DNA of 64,000 nucleotides from Arcobacter sp. F155 (GTDB taxonomy: Bacteria > Campylobacterota > Campylobacteria > Campylobacterales > Arcobacteraceae), in the NCBI RefSeq assembly GCF_004116455.1, contig NZ_PDJU01000008.1:62001-126000 (forward strand), written 5' to 3'. The notes beneath the pieces were generated by a model. It did not search any database and was not told the origin of the DNA. It saw nothing but the letters and a program-made list of their open reading frames with translations. Position 1 is the stretch's first letter; each line of letters starts with the position of its first letter. Positions 9,116-18,314 of the stretch are shown here, piece by piece. The position numbers were made by a program, and so were the translations under genes.

Positions 9116-10807
9116 ATGGGAATTGGAATACAAGCATTATTTGCTGCATTACCAATATTCATTGCTGGTATTTTACTTGTAGGTTTTAGATTACCTGCAA
9201 AAAAAGCAATGCCTATTGTTTATCTTGCAACTACAGCAGTTGCATATTTAGTTTGGGAAGTTACATTCAACAGAATCTTAGCTTCTACTATCCAAGGTCT
9301 ACTTATTACAGTTGCGGTTTTATGGATTATCTTTGGTGCTATTTTACTATTAAATACACTTAAGCACTCTGGTGCAATTGCAGTAATTAGACAAGGATTT
9401 AACAACATTAGTCCAGATAGAAGAGTTCAAGTTGTTATTATTGCTTGGTTATTTGGGTCATTCATTGAGGGTGCATCAGGATTTGGTACACCAGCAGCTA
9501 TTGCAGCACCTTTATTAGTTGCAATTGGTTTCCCTGCTATGGCAGCTGTTATGGTAGGTATGATGATTCAAAGTACTCCTGTATCGTTTGGAGCAGTAGG
9601 AACTCCAATTTTAATTGGTGTAAACAAAGGTTTAGATAGTGCATCTATTGGAACAACACTAGAAGGTCTAGGTTCGAACTGGGAAACTTATTTACAAATC
9701 ATTACAAGTGAAGTTGCTATTGTTCATGCAATTACAGGAACACTTATTCCACTATTTATGGTAATGATGTTAACTAGATTCTTTGGTAGAAACAAATCAT
9801 GGACTGAAGGTTTAAATATTATTCCATTTGCTATTTTTGGTGGATTAGCATTTACAATTCCTTACGCATTAACTGGTGTATTCTTAGGGGCTGAATTCCC
9901 ATCATTAATTGGTGCATTAATTGGTTTACCTATTGTTGTATTTGCTGCAAAAAAAGGTTTCCTTTTACCAAAAACAAGCTGGGATTTTGCTCCAAAAGAA
10001 GAGTGGCCAGTTCACTGGGTAAGTAAATTAGAAATCAAACTAGACTCTATGAGTACAAAAGCAAATATGTCATTAACTAAAGCTTGGATTCCATATGTAT
10101 TAGTTGCTATTATTCTTGTTATTACAAGAGTTTCAGCTGAAGCTAAAGCATTTGTTACATCATGGGTTATTCCATTTAAAGATATTTTAGGAGAAGGTTT
10201 AGGATACTCAATTACTCCATTATATTTACCAGGTGGTATTTTAGTATTTGTTGCACTTACAACTTACTTCTTACATAAAATGGAATTCAAAGAGATGAAA
10301 GCTGCAATTGGAGAGTCTTCACAAGTAATGATTGGGGCTGGTTTCGTTCTTGTATTTACTATTCCATTAGTTAGAATTTTAATTAACTCAGGAATTAATG
10401 AATCTGGATTTGATTCTATGCCTGTTGCTATGGCAAACTTTGTTGCTACATCGGTTGGTGATATTTACCCACTATTTGCTCCAATGGTTGGTGCATTAGG
10501 TGCATTTATTGCTGGAAGTAATACAGTTTCAAATATGATGTTATCTCAGTTCCAATTTGGTGTTGCAGATGCTCTTGGAATCTCAACTGCATTTATGATT
10601 GCACTTCAAGCAGTTGGTGCAGCAGCTGGTAATATGATTGCAATTCACAATGTAGTTGCAGCAAGTGCTACTGTTGGTTTACTTGACCAAGAAGGTGAAA
10701 CACTAAGAAGAACAGTTATTCCTACAATTTACTATTGTTTAGTTGCTGGTATTTTAGGTTTAGTTGGAATGTATGTGCTAGGATTAGCAGATCCATTAAT
10801 GAAGTAA
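9116..10807 (+). CDS. lctP: L-lactate permease (LctP family)
   Basis: A 563-residue polytopic inner-membrane protein of the lactate permease family (TC 2.A.14), importing lactate (often also glycolate) with protons. The conserved [17 protein letters not shown] block (about 118-134) and the [14 protein letters not shown] and [11 protein letters not shown] blocks near the C-terminus are diagnostic. At least twelve hydrophobic segments are visible. AGAAGGAG precedes the ATG. It stands alone with its own terminator; no lactate dehydrogenase genes are in the window. Confidence 0.95.
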   Translation: MGIGIQALFAALPIFIAGILLVGFRLPAKKAMPIVYLATTAVAYLVWEVTFNRILASTIQGLLITVAVLWIIFGAILLLNTLKHSGAIAVIRQGFNNISPDRRVQVVIIAWLFGSFIEGASGFGTPAAIAAPLLVAIGFPAMAAVMVGMMIQSTPVSFGAVGTPILIGVNKGLDSASIGTTLEGLGSNWETYLQIITSEVAIVHAITGTLIPLFMVMMLTRFFGRNKSWTEGLNIIPFAIFGGLAFTIPYALTGVFLGAEFPSLIGALIGLPIVVFAAKKGFLLPKTSWDFAPKEEWPVHWVSKLEIKLDSMSTKANMSLTKAWIPYVLVAIILVITRVSAEAKAFVTSWVIPFKDILGEGLGYSITPLYLPGGILVFVALTTYFLHKMEFKEMKAAIGESSQVMIGAGFVLVFTIPLVRILINSGINESGFDSMPVAMANFVATSVGDIYPLFAPMVGALGAFIAGSNTVSNMMLSQFQFGVADALGISTAFMIALQAVGAAAGNMIAIHNVVAASATVGLLDQEGETLRRTVIPTIYYCLVAGILGLVGMYVLGLADPLMK

Positions 10808-10838
10808 CTATAAAGGCTTTTAAGCCTTTATAGTTTTA
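10808..10838 (+). terminator. Intrinsic terminator after lactate permease
   Basis: Perfect 12-base inverted repeat CTATAAAGGCTT / AAGCCTTTATAG (10808-10819 and 10822-10833) followed by TTTT. It directly follows the permease stop and, being symmetrical, may also serve the convergent fbpC transcript. Confidence 0.85.
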
Positions 10839-10856
10839 TATAAAAAGAGAAAAGAG

Positions 10857-11861
10857 TTAAACTTTTTCTCTTACTATTTGAATATCTTTTAAATCAATAT
10901 CTAAATAACATTTATCCCTGCTAGTTAAACAATCTATACAAAATGATTTTACTGTAAGTTCTAAATTATCATAATTATTTAAAGATACTTCTAGTTCATA
11001 ATAATCCCCACAATAAGAGATATCTAAAATAGAAGCTTCAATCTTAGAGCTATCCGCAGTTACTTCAATCTTATCAATAGGAATTACAGCTAAGTTCTCA
11101 GGAGTGATACTTGAACCTAAATCCTCTATAAGTTTTGTTGGAAGTTTATTAATTCTATTTAAAAAGTTTGCTATGTAGTATGATTTTGGTTTTTCAAAAA
11201 GCTCTTTAGCTGTTCCAAACTGCTCAATTTTTTTATCATTGATAATTGCAATTTTATCAGACATACTTAAAGCCTCTTTCTGGTCATGGGTAACTAATAT
11301 AGCACTAAGACCTAACTCTTTAATCATCTTCTTTAGCCAAACTTTTGTTTTATTTCTTAAAATTGTATCTAGGTTTGAAAAAGGCTCATCTAAAAGCAAT
11401 ACTTTAGGCTCATAGGCTAAAACTCTTGCTATTGAAACCCTTTGCTGCTGCCCACCACTTAACTCGTGAATTTGCTTATGTCTGTGGTCAAATAAATCAA
11501 ACTGCTTTAATAAAACATCTACTCTTCTTTGCTTTTCGTCTTGTTTAAGTTTATAAAGTGCAAACTCAATGTTTTCTCTTACATTTAAATGAGGGAATAA
11601 AGCATAGTCTTGGAAAATATATCCAATATCTTTATTACACTGATTTCTTCCATCATTTACTAAGCACGTTTCATTTAAAAATATTTCACCCTTATAATCA
11701 TCATGTAAAGAAGCAATACATCTTAGGATTGTACTTTTACCACATCCACTAGGACCTAGAATAGTTACAATTTCCCCTGCTTCAACACTAAAAGAGATAT
11801 CCTCTAAAATCTTTGTTTCACCAAAAGAAACTGCTAAATCTTTTACACTAATTCCTATCAT
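10857..11861 (-). CDS. fbpC: Ferric iron ABC transporter ATP-binding protein
   Basis: The ATPase subunit powering Fe3+ import. Of its 334 residues the first 230 or so form the ABC domain, with Walker A GPSGCGKST, Q-loop, signature LSGGQQQRVSIARVL, Walker B VLLLDEPF and the H-loop VTHDQ. A C-terminal TOBE-like domain of about 100 residues follows, including a CIDC motif and a further nearby cysteine. It is the last gene of fbpA-fbpB-fbpC and starts six bases after the fbpB stop. Confidence 0.93.
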   Translation of the reverse strand: MIGISVKDLAVSFGETKILEDISFSVEAGEIVTILGPSGCGKSTILRCIASLHDDYKGEIFLNETCLVNDGRNQCNKDIGYIFQDYALFPHLNVRENIEFALYKLKQDEKQRRVDVLLKQFDLFDHRHKQIHELSGGQQQRVSIARVLAYEPKVLLLDEPFSNLDTILRNKTKVWLKKMIKELGLSAILVTHDQKEALSMSDKIAIINDKKIEQFGTAKELFEKPKSYYIANFLNRINKLPTKLIEDLGSSITPENLAVIPIDKIEVTADSSKIEASILDISYCGDYYELEVSLNNYDNLELTVKSFCIDCLTSRDKCYLDIDLKDIQIVREKV

Positions 11862-11867
11862 GAATCA

Positions 11868-13448
11868 TTAATCCTTAATCATATTTTTAAGTAATATTAA
11901 AACAGAGATTATTCCTAAACCAACAATAAACATTGCTGGTACACTTGACTCAACAACCTGTGCTTGAGTTACAAGTTCATGGGATAATACTGCTAAAGTA
12001 TCATAGTTAAATGGCCTTAGAATCATTGTAAGAGGTAACTCTTTAATTACTTCAATAAAGATAACAATAAAACTAGCTAAAGCAGAGTTTTTAATTAAAG
12101 GCAACATTACTTTATAAAAAGTTTGGAAAGTTCCTGTACCCATAGTTTTACAAGCATCATCATAGCTTTGAGGTATTTTTGCAAATCCTGATTCATAGTT
12201 GTTTATTGAAATAGCAATAAATCTAACTGTATAACCAAAAATTACTGCTATAACAGTTCCACTAAGTAAGATATCAAAACTTCTATCTATAATAGAAAAG
12301 AAACTAAGTATTCCAACGGCAACAACAGCACCAGGAATAGAATATCCCAATTTTGATATTTGCATTAGGTAGTCTGCTAGTTTACTTTTATGAAGTCTTA
12401 CATTATAAACTAAAATAAAAGCTAATACCGTAATAAATATAGCAGAAAAAATACCAAGGGATAAAGTCTGATAAAGTACAGTTAAAAAGTCTTCATCTAT
12501 TACTTCTTCATATGACCTATAAAACCATACTGACATTTGAGAAAATGGTAATAAAAACCCAAAAAAGAAAGGAATAAAACATGCAACAAATGCAAAAATA
12601 TTACTAAATCCAGTTAGCTTTTGTTTTGCAATAGGTTTAAAATCTTTTCCACTACTTTTGTATCTTTTATTTCTTCTTTGATATTTCTCTAAAAAGATTA
12701 AAATGAAAATAAATAGCATTAACATAGAAGCTAGTTTTGAAGCATCTTCAACACTTCCCATTCCAAACCAAGTCCTAAAAATACCAGTTACAAAAGTTGC
12801 AACTCCATAATAATCCATAACCCCAAAATCTGCAACTGCTTCCATTACAGCTAAAATTACACCTGCTACAATTGCTGGTCTTGAAATAGGAATTACTACT
12901 TTATAAAAAATTTGAAAATTGTTTAATCCCATAGTCTTTGAAGCATCAATAATAGATGAAGACTCTGCTCTTAAATATGTTTTACAGATTAAATAAACAT
13001 ATGGATATAAAACCAGAGACATTACAATAATAGCACCTTCAATTGACATAATATCAAAGAAGTATACTTCTGATAAATCTTTTCCTAGTAAATCTAAAAT
13101 AAAAGTTGTCACACTTCCAGTAATATCAAACATTCCACCATAAATATATGCAACGATATATGTAGGAATTGCAAAGGGTAAAATCAATGCATAATGAAAG
13201 AATGAAGAACCAGTAAAGGTAAATAGTGAAGTTAAATATGCTGTTGTAAAGCCTAGTATTGCAGTTATTACTGCTACACCTACCATAATATATAATGAGT
13301 TAAAAATATATTCAAATAGTACAGTATCTACTAGATGTTTCCAGTTTTCACCGCCTGTAAATATATTTGTAAATAGAATAATTGCTGGTATTGAAATAAG
13401 TAGTGTTATAAAAACACTACTTATTGTAAGTTTATTAATATGTTTCAA
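11868..13448 (-). CDS. fbpB: Ferric iron ABC transporter permease (two fused permease domains)
   Basis: A 526-residue inner-membrane permease made of two tandem BPD-type domains, as usual for FbpB/AfuB. Two EAA-type coupling loops are visible: MEAVADFGVMDYYG near 210 and FIEVIKELPLTMILR near 480. About twelve membrane segments are present. It sits between the binding protein and ATPase genes. The order and the iron-type binding protein upstream support Fe3+ rather than sulfate or thiamine as substrate. Confidence 0.92.
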   Translation of the reverse strand: MKHINKLTISSVFITLLISIPAIILFTNIFTGGENWKHLVDTVLFEYIFNSLYIMVGVAVITAILGFTTAYLTSLFTFTGSSFFHYALILPFAIPTYIVAYIYGGMFDITGSVTTFILDLLGKDLSEVYFFDIMSIEGAIIVMSLVLYPYVYLICKTYLRAESSSIIDASKTMGLNNFQIFYKVVIPISRPAIVAGVILAVMEAVADFGVMDYYGVATFVTGIFRTWFGMGSVEDASKLASMLMLFIFILIFLEKYQRRNKRYKSSGKDFKPIAKQKLTGFSNIFAFVACFIPFFFGFLLPFSQMSVWFYRSYEEVIDEDFLTVLYQTLSLGIFSAIFITVLAFILVYNVRLHKSKLADYLMQISKLGYSIPGAVVAVGILSFFSIIDRSFDILLSGTVIAVIFGYTVRFIAISINNYESGFAKIPQSYDDACKTMGTGTFQTFYKVMLPLIKNSALASFIVIFIEVIKELPLTMILRPFNYDTLAVLSHELVTQAQVVESSVPAMFIVGLGIISVLILLKNMIKD

Positions 13449-13463
13449 ATTTGTTAAAGCCTC

Positions 13464-14471
13464 TTATCTCCATCCTGCTTGGTCGAAGATTTTAACAGCT
13501 TTTGCATTATTTTCACCTAAAGTGTTGATTGAGATTGTATCATCTTCAAAAGTTCCCCATGAAGAAACTAATTTTGAAGGCTTAACACCTTTTAATACTG
13601 GGTACTCAAAGTTACCTTTTGCAAATAATTCTTGTGCATCTGGACTTGCTAAGAACTCAACAAATTTAATTGCATTCTCTTTATTTGGAGAATATTTAGC
13701 TACACCTGCACCTGAAACATTGATGTGAGTTCCACCATTTTCAAATTTAGGGAATAAAATTTTAACTTTTTTAACAGCTTCAGCTTGTGCAACTTCTTTG
13801 TTATCTACCATTTTACCAATATAATAAGTGTTTGCAATTGCAATTTCACCAATTCCATTTGCTACAGCTTTAACTTGGTATCTATCGTTACCTTTTGGTT
13901 TTTTAGCCATATTTGCAACAACACCTTTTGCCCATTCTAAAGCTTTTTCTTCACCGTGGTGAGCAATCATTGCTGCCATTAAAGATTGGTTATAAATATT
14001 ATTTGAAGATCTAACCATAATTTTCCCTTTAAATTTAGGGTCTGCTAAGTCTTCATAAGTTTTTAACTCTTTTTCAATTCCAGTTCCAAGTTTATATACT
14101 GCAACTCTTGATCTTTTTGTAAGAGCGAACCATTTATTATCTTTATCTCTTAATTGTGCTGGGATATTTTTTGTTAAGTAGTCTGAATCAATTGATTGTA
14201 ATAAATCTTTTTCAGTTGCTTGGTATAATCTTCCTGCATCAACAGTGATTAAAACGTCTGCTGGTGAGTTTTTACCTTCACTTTCAATTCTTTTGATTAA
14301 AGCACTTGCTTTTGCTTTTACAACATTTACTTTAATTCCTGTTTTTTCTTCAAACATTTTAAACAGTTGTTTGTCTGTATCATAGTGTCTGTGTGAGTAA
14401 ACGTTTACTTCATTTGATGCAAATAAAGAACTTGCTAACACAAGAGTTCCTAAGGCTAATTTCTTTAACAT
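13464..14471 (-). CDS. fbpA: Periplasmic ferric iron-binding protein
   Basis: A 335-residue binding protein that delivers Fe3+ to FbpBC. It has a signal peptide (MLKKLALGTLVLASSLFA, cleavage after A18), an early HRHYDTD segment, and the paired iron-ligand tyrosines in NTYY (Y216-Y217), as in transferrin-like FbpA/FutA proteins. ADVLITVDAGRLYQA is also typical of the iron subclass. Two Fur-box-like sites lie upstream, so iron repression is expected. Confidence 0.94.
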   Translation of the reverse strand: MLKKLALGTLVLASSLFASNEVNVYSHRHYDTDKQLFKMFEEKTGIKVNVVKAKASALIKRIESEGKNSPADVLITVDAGRLYQATEKDLLQSIDSDYLTKNIPAQLRDKDNKWFALTKRSRVAVYKLGTGIEKELKTYEDLADPKFKGKIMVRSSNNIYNQSLMAAMIAHHGEEKALEWAKGVVANMAKKPKGNDRYQVKAVANGIGEIAIANTYYIGKMVDNKEVAQAEAVKKVKILFPKFENGGTHINVSGAGVAKYSPNKENAIKFVEFLASPDAQELFAKGNFEYPVLKGVKPSKLVSSWGTFEDDTISINTLGENNAKAVKIFDQAGWR

Positions 14472-14488
14472 ATCTGTCCTTTTTTATT

Positions 14489-14506
14489 AATGATAATAGT
14501 TATTGA
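14489..14506. promoter_or_regulatory. Candidate Fur box 1 upstream of fbpA
   Basis: AATGATAATAGTTATTGA closely resembles the Fur consensus core AATGATAATCATTATC and lies about 20 bases upstream of the fbpA ATG. Binding there would block translation-proximal transcription under iron-replete conditions. Confidence 0.6.
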
Positions 14507-14521
14507 AATAATATTGTATTG

Positions 14522-14547
14522 ACTCTTAGTTCTTCCTTAATACTAAG
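14522..14547 (-). promoter_or_regulatory. Inverted repeat in the fbpA leader region
   Basis: CTTAGT and ACTAAG arms (extended to TCTTAGT/ACTAAGA on the transcribed strand) flank an 11-base spacer between the two Fur-like sites. It may be an extra operator or an RNA hairpin; which one cannot be told from sequence. Confidence 0.3.
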
Positions 14548-14565
14548 AACGATTATCATAATATA
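14547..14565. promoter_or_regulatory. Candidate Fur box 2 upstream of fbpA
   Basis: On the minus strand TATGATAATCGTT matches the Fur core AATGATAATCATT at 11 of 13 positions. It lies about 80 bases before the fbpA start, close to where the promoter should be. Confidence 0.5.
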
Positions 14566-14575
14566 ATACAGACAT

Positions 14576-14610
14576 AAAAAAAGGGAAGAAGCATAATGCT
14601 TCCTCCCTTT
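14576..14610 (-). terminator. Intrinsic terminator after rpsR
   Basis: A 12-base-pair stem (14583-14594 with 14596-14607, one G-U pair in RNA) followed on the minus strand by seven U. It ends the rpsF-ssb-rpsR transcript before the fbp promoter region. Confidence 0.9.
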
Positions 14611-14630
14611 TTGGTATTAATACTTTTTAA

Positions 14631-14888
14631 TTACTTTGCGTATGCTGCGTCAGTAACATCTTGAGTATTTACAATATATGGAACTAGTGCCATGTGTCTA
14701 GCTCTTTTAATTGCTTTCTCTACCATTTCTTGAGAGTTTTTAGAGTTACCAGTAAGTCTTCTTGGCATAATCTTACCTCTCTCACTCATAGATAGTTTTA
14801 ATAAATCAGTGTTTTTATAATCAATGAAATCAATTTTCATCTCAGTATATTTACAAAATTTTTTTCCGTATTTTCTTCTTTCAGCCAT
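14631..14888 (-). CDS. rpsR: 30S ribosomal protein S18
   Basis: The 85-residue basic S18 has the characteristic [24 protein letters not shown] core and a FCKY cysteine near the N-terminus. It pairs with S6 on the 30S platform; both are encoded here with ssb between them, the classic rpsF-ssb-rpsR order. AAGGAATAAA precedes the ATG. Confidence 0.97.
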   Translation of the reverse strand: MAERRKYGKKFCKYTEMKIDFIDYKNTDLLKLSMSERGKIMPRRLTGNSKNSQEMVEKAIKRARHMALVPYIVNTQDVTDAAYAK

Positions 14889-14903
14889 TTTTATTCCTTA
14901 TTC

Positions 14904-15437
14904 CTAGAATGGTATTTCATCGTCATCGATATCGATCTCAGGTATGTTTTGCTCAGGTGCTTTTTGCATTGCATGACTGTTCATACCACCATAACTATTT
15001 TGCCCAGCATTTTGCTGTGGTTGATTGTATTGATTTTGTTGTGGTTGATTATAACTATTTTGAGGATTGTTGTATCCTACTTGGTTATCTTGCCCCATAT
15101 TTTGTGAATCAGCTTTTGAATCTAACATTTTCATACTATCTACTCTTAGAGCATGTTTACTTCTGTTAGAACCATCTTGTGCAGTCCACTGTTCAAATAC
15201 TAATCTACCTTCTAATAAAACTTTTGAACCTTTTCTTAAGTACTGATTAGCAACTTCTGCAGATCTACCAAAGATATTAAAATCTAAAAAACAAACTTCG
15301 TCTTTTTGTTCACCAGTTTGAGTTTTATATCTATGACTTGTAGCAATTGCACCTTTTGCTAGTGCTGCTCCATTAGGCATATATCTTAACTCAATATCTC
15401 TTGTAAGATTTCCTACCATTACTACTTTATTATACAT
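14904..15437 (-). CDS. ssb: Single-stranded DNA-binding protein
   Basis: The 177-residue SSB has an OB-fold domain (1-110, MYNKVVMVGNLTRDIELRY and GRLVFEQW), an Asn/Gln-rich flexible linker containing repeated QNxYNQPQQ units, and the acidic C-terminal tip DDDEIPF that recruits replication and repair proteins. It lies between rpsF and rpsR. The linker is encoded by a short tandem repeat (15012-15059). Confidence 0.97.
   Translation of the reverse strand: MYNKVVMVGNLTRDIELRYMPNGAALAKGAIATSHRYKTQTGEQKDEVCFLDFNIFGRSAEVANQYLRKGSKVLLEGRLVFEQWTAQDGSNRSKHALRVDSMKMLDSKADSQNMGQDNQVGYNNPQNSYNQPQQNQYNQPQQNAGQNSYGGMNSHAMQKAPEQNIPEIDIDDDEIPF
15012..15059. repeat. 24-base tandem repeat within the ssb linker
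   Basis: Two adjoining 24-base units (15012-15035 and 15036-15059) differ at a few positions and encode QNxYNQPQ-like octapeptides of the SSB linker. Copy-number change here would alter linker length in frame. Confidence 0.7.
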
Positions 15438-15459
15438 AAGACTGTCCTATTTTGCTTTA

Positions 15460-15813
15460 TTAGTTAGCTTTCTTTGCTGCCTCATCGCTCATTTTAGTCC
15501 ATGCAGCGATTTCTTTTTTGCTTTCGTATTTAATGAAAATGAATCTAATGATATTTTCGTTAATTCTATAGTTTCTTTCGATTTCTTTTAATGAAGCTGG
15601 TTCACCTTTGAAATATGCAACAAAGTAGTAACCTCTTTTTTGCTTTTCAATTTCATATGCTAATGGTCTTGAACCCATATCATCACAAGCAACGATTTCA
15701 CCACCATTTTTAGTGATTAAAGTTTTTACCGCTTCGATTTGTGCCGCAGTCTCTTCTTCAGTAAGAGTTGGCTTAACAATAAACATTGTTTCATAATGTT
15801 TTAATTTTGACAT
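15460..15813 (-). CDS. rpsF: 30S ribosomal protein S6
   Basis: The 117-residue S6 begins [21 protein letters not shown] and includes the family block [17 protein letters not shown] and [10 protein letters not shown]-like strands. It is first of the rpsF-ssb-rpsR operon. AAAAGGAGA lies seven bases ahead of the ATG. The leader upstream contains competing hairpins that may allow S6:S18 autoregulation. Confidence 0.97.
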   Translation of the reverse strand: MSKLKHYETMFIVKPTLTEEETAAQIEAVKTLITKNGGEIVACDDMGSRPLAYEIEKQKRGYYFVAYFKGEPASLKEIERNYRINENIIRFIFIKYESKKEIAAWTKMSDEAAKKAN

Positions 15814-15830
15814 CTAATTTCTCCTTTTAG

Positions 15831-15885
15831 TTTGTGCCGGTATCTTTACAAATATCAGCAAGGACTTTTTTGTAAAGTTGCTGAT
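15831..15885 (-). promoter_or_regulatory. Structured rpsF leader with mutually exclusive hairpins, possible S6:S18 element
   Basis: In the transcript, stem A pairs ATCAGCAA (15878-15885) with TTGCTGAT (15854-15861). Stem B pairs CTTTACAAA (15869-15877) with TTTGTAAAG (15844-15852) and is nine perfect pairs that cannot coexist fully with A. A small stem C (TTTGT/ACAAA, 15831-15852) encloses ACCGGC. S6:S18 leader motifs contain an exposed CCG just before rpsF, which stem C would present. No U-run follows, so this is not a simple terminator for holA. The autoregulation role is inference. Confidence 0.4.
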
Positions 15886-15886
15886 T

Positions 15887-16867
15887 TTATCTAATTAAAA
15901 CTGAAATTTTTCTAAGACAAGATTGTAGATATAGATTTGAATCGTGAATTTTTGAAGATTTTAATTCTAACTCAATATTTAAAAGGTAAGTAAGTATTTC
16001 TAAGAATTTCTCTGGTTTGATATTAATTGCTAATCTTGTTTTCTTTTCCCAAACATTTTTAGGAGGAACAAAACCTAATATCTCTTTTGCATTTGGTGCC
16101 CCATGAACTCTTGCGTAAGAGCTTATCATAAATAGTTGTTGCACAAAAGAAGTTACTTGAGTTAATAAATAAATCTCATTCATTCCCTCTTCAAGCAATA
16201 GCTCTAATTCTTCACTTATATCTTGTGAAGATAGTAAATTATGTAAAAAATCTTCAAAATTAATTGCTCCAATCCCAAAACAGTGAGCATTTATTTTATC
16301 AGTTGTGATTTTTTCATTTAAAATTGCAAGTTTTTCTAAATCATTTACACATAAAGATAAATCTTGTCTATGCATAAAATAAAGATGATTTAATGCTGAC
16401 ATCTCATAATTTAAATTTAAACTTCTTGCATGGTTCTCAATAAGTTTTACGGCTTCATTTGCAAAAGGTGAGAAAAGTCTAACACTAACAGATTTTAGTT
16501 TTGTAGTAAAATATCCGCCCATTGCTTTAAAATCACTATCACCCATACAAGCGAAAATAACTTTAGAATCAGGGTTTACACTACAAGCTTCTATTAGTTC
16601 TACAACTTCTTTTTTTGGAAGTTTTTTTTCTATTTTGATAATAAGTATATTATTTGATGCAAAAAGTGAAGACTGAAGAAGTTTATCTTTTGCATACTTG
16701 AAGTTATAATCATCATAATATAGTTTTTCTATCTCATCTTTAGAACCTAAACTATCAGCCACTAAATTAGTGTAATAGTCTATTAAAAAAGATGACTGCC
16801 CATAAAACATATAAGCATTGAAGATTTCATTTTGTCTTAACTTATTATCAAATTCGTTTCTATACAT
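15887..16867 (-). CDS. holA: DNA polymerase III delta subunit
   Basis: The 326-residue clamp-loader delta subunit opens the beta clamp during loading. Recognisable features are MFYGQSSFLIDYY near the N-terminus, the degenerate AAA+ folds with IFACMGDSDFKAM, and the C-terminal collar domain. The delta subunit lacks a working P-loop, as here. It is directly upstream of the rpsF leader and, in relatives, is commonly adjacent to rnr; here four genes intervene. Confidence 0.85.
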   Translation of the reverse strand: MYRNEFDNKLRQNEIFNAYMFYGQSSFLIDYYTNLVADSLGSKDEIEKLYYDDYNFKYAKDKLLQSSLFASNNILIIKIEKKLPKKEVVELIEACSVNPDSKVIFACMGDSDFKAMGGYFTTKLKSVSVRLFSPFANEAVKLIENHARSLNLNYEMSALNHLYFMHRQDLSLCVNDLEKLAILNEKITTDKINAHCFGIGAINFEDFLHNLLSSQDISEELELLLEEGMNEIYLLTQVTSFVQQLFMISSYARVHGAPNAKEILGFVPPKNVWEKKTRLAINIKPEKFLEILTYLLNIELELKSSKIHDSNLYLQSCLRKISVLIR

Positions 16868-16958
16868 GTTGAAATAATAACTAAAATTAGCTTTTTTTGT
16901 ACTTTTCTTTTTTTATGAAAACAATTTGTTACAATATTAGAAACAAAAGGTTTTATTT

Positions 16959-17357
16959 ATGGATATTGAAATTTCTACTCCTGCATTACTATTTCCAGCA
17001 GTCTCTTTACTACTATTAGCTTATACAAACAGATTTCTTACAACGGGTCAATTAATTAGAGCTTTAAGTTCACAAGCAAGAAAAGGAGAGATTGGGGAAT
17101 ACAAAGGTCAAATTGATAACTTAAAAAAAAGACTTGAATTAACAAAATGGATGCAGTTTTTTGGAGCATTATCACTTTTAATGTGTACTATCTCTATGTT
17201 TTGTCTTTTTTTAGGGTTTTATATTTTTGGTAAACAAATTTTTGGATTAAGTCTAATCTCTATGTGTTTATCATTAGGTATTTCTATTTGGGAAGTTTAT
17301 ATCTCATCAAATGCATTAAACCTTGAATTAAAAGATTTAATGGAAAAATGTAACTAA
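16959..17357 (+). CDS. DUF2721 family membrane protein
   Basis: A 132-residue protein matching DUF2721: ISTPALLFPAVSLLLLAYTNRF, a cytoplasmic charged loop (SSQARKGEIGEYKGQIDNLKKRLEL), then two further membrane segments. The function is unknown across the family. It is followed 19 bases later by a DsrE-like gene in the same direction, so the two are probably co-transcribed. Confidence 0.8.
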   Translation: MDIEISTPALLFPAVSLLLLAYTNRFLTTGQLIRALSSQARKGEIGEYKGQIDNLKKRLELTKWMQFFGALSLLMCTISMFCLFLGFYIFGKQIFGLSLISMCLSLGISIWEVYISSNALNLELKDLMEKCN

Positions 17358-17376
17358 TAAATTAACAGGAGCTATT

Positions 17377-17715
17377 ATGCAAACAGAAGCAAAGATTTTA
17401 TGGACTAGTGATAATAAAGAAACAGTAGAGAACATGGTACTTTTATATGCTCATAATGCAAAACTAAAAGCATGGATGGAAGAAGTGACAGTTTTAGTTT
17501 GGGGAGCAAGTCAAAAACTAATCCATGAAGATAAACAAATCCAAGAAAAAATAAAAAAGATATCAAAGGATGGTGTTAAATTTATTGCTTGTTTAAAGTG
17601 TGCAGATAACTTAAGTATCACCTCAACACTAGAATCTTGCGATATTAATGTTTATTATACAGGTGAACTTTTAAGTCAATGGATTAAATCAGGAGATACA
17701 ATTATTACTGTTTAG
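17377..17715 (+). CDS. DsrE/F-like family protein
   Basis: The 112 residues resemble the DsrE/TusD-type fold: ILWTSDNKETVENMVLLYAHNAK, a strand with VLVWGASQKL, and a FIACLKCADN segment where sulfur-relay members hold their reactive cysteine. CLKC (near residue 66) offers two cysteines. The role may be sulfur transfer or redox, by family only. AACAGGAGC precedes the ATG. Its 3' end overlaps the convergent methyltransferase gene by four bases. Confidence 0.7.
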   Translation: MQTEAKILWTSDNKETVENMVLLYAHNAKLKAWMEEVTVLVWGASQKLIHEDKQIQEKIKKISKDGVKFIACLKCADNLSITSTLESCDINVYYTGELLSQWIKSGDTIITV

Positions 17716-18314
17716 TCTTCTTTTTTATATAAAGCATAGATAAACTCTCTTGTATTTAAACTTGGCATAGTAAACTCAAAAGTTTCAGACTCTAATAGTT
17801 TGAAACTTTTCCCAAGATAAGATTGAAACTCTTCTAAATCATACTGTTTTAAAGGTAGATTTGCACACTTTTTTGCAGTACCTTTTGTATATTGGGCAAA
17901 AAGAACAAGACCATCTTTTCTAAGACTTTGTTTTAAACTTTCAAAATAGTTTTTGATATCTTCCTCATCAATTAAAAAATGTAGTACTGCCCTATCTATC
18001 CAAACATCACACTCTTTTTTAAAAGGCTTTGAAATATCATGGTGAAAAAACTCTACATTTTTATTTTCTATTCTTTGTTTTAAGATATCTAAAGCTTCTT
18101 GGCTTATATCATTTAAAACTGTTTTCCCTTTTCTTGAAGCTAAGATATCTGCTATTTTAGAAGTACCTACTCCACTTACAAAGATATCTTTATCGCTTAA
18201 GTTTTCAATTTTTTCTAAATACTTTTGTGTTTGAGAAAAATCTTTTTCAAACCAACCTAAAATTTCCTCACATTGAGTGTTAAAAATATTATCCCAGTGT
18301 TCTTGTTTTTCCAT
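17712..18314 (-). CDS. Class I SAM-dependent methyltransferase
   Basis: A 200-residue Rossmann-type methyltransferase. Motif I is VSGVGTSKIADIL (about 46-58), the acidic motif II end is in VLNDIS, and motif IV is CDVWIDRAVLHFL. The product starts MEKQEHWDNIF. The substrate is unknown; thiopurine or tellurite-type methyltransferases have a similar layout. Its start codon shares a base with the rnr stop, indicating coupling. Confidence 0.82.
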   Translation of the reverse strand: MEKQEHWDNIFNTQCEEILGWFEKDFSQTQKYLEKIENLSDKDIFVSGVGTSKIADILASRKGKTVLNDISQEALDILKQRIENKNVEFFHHDISKPFKKECDVWIDRAVLHFLIDEEDIKNYFESLKQSLRKDGLVLFAQYTKGTAKKCANLPLKQYDLEEFQSYLGKSFKLLESETFEFTMPSLNTREFIYALYKKED

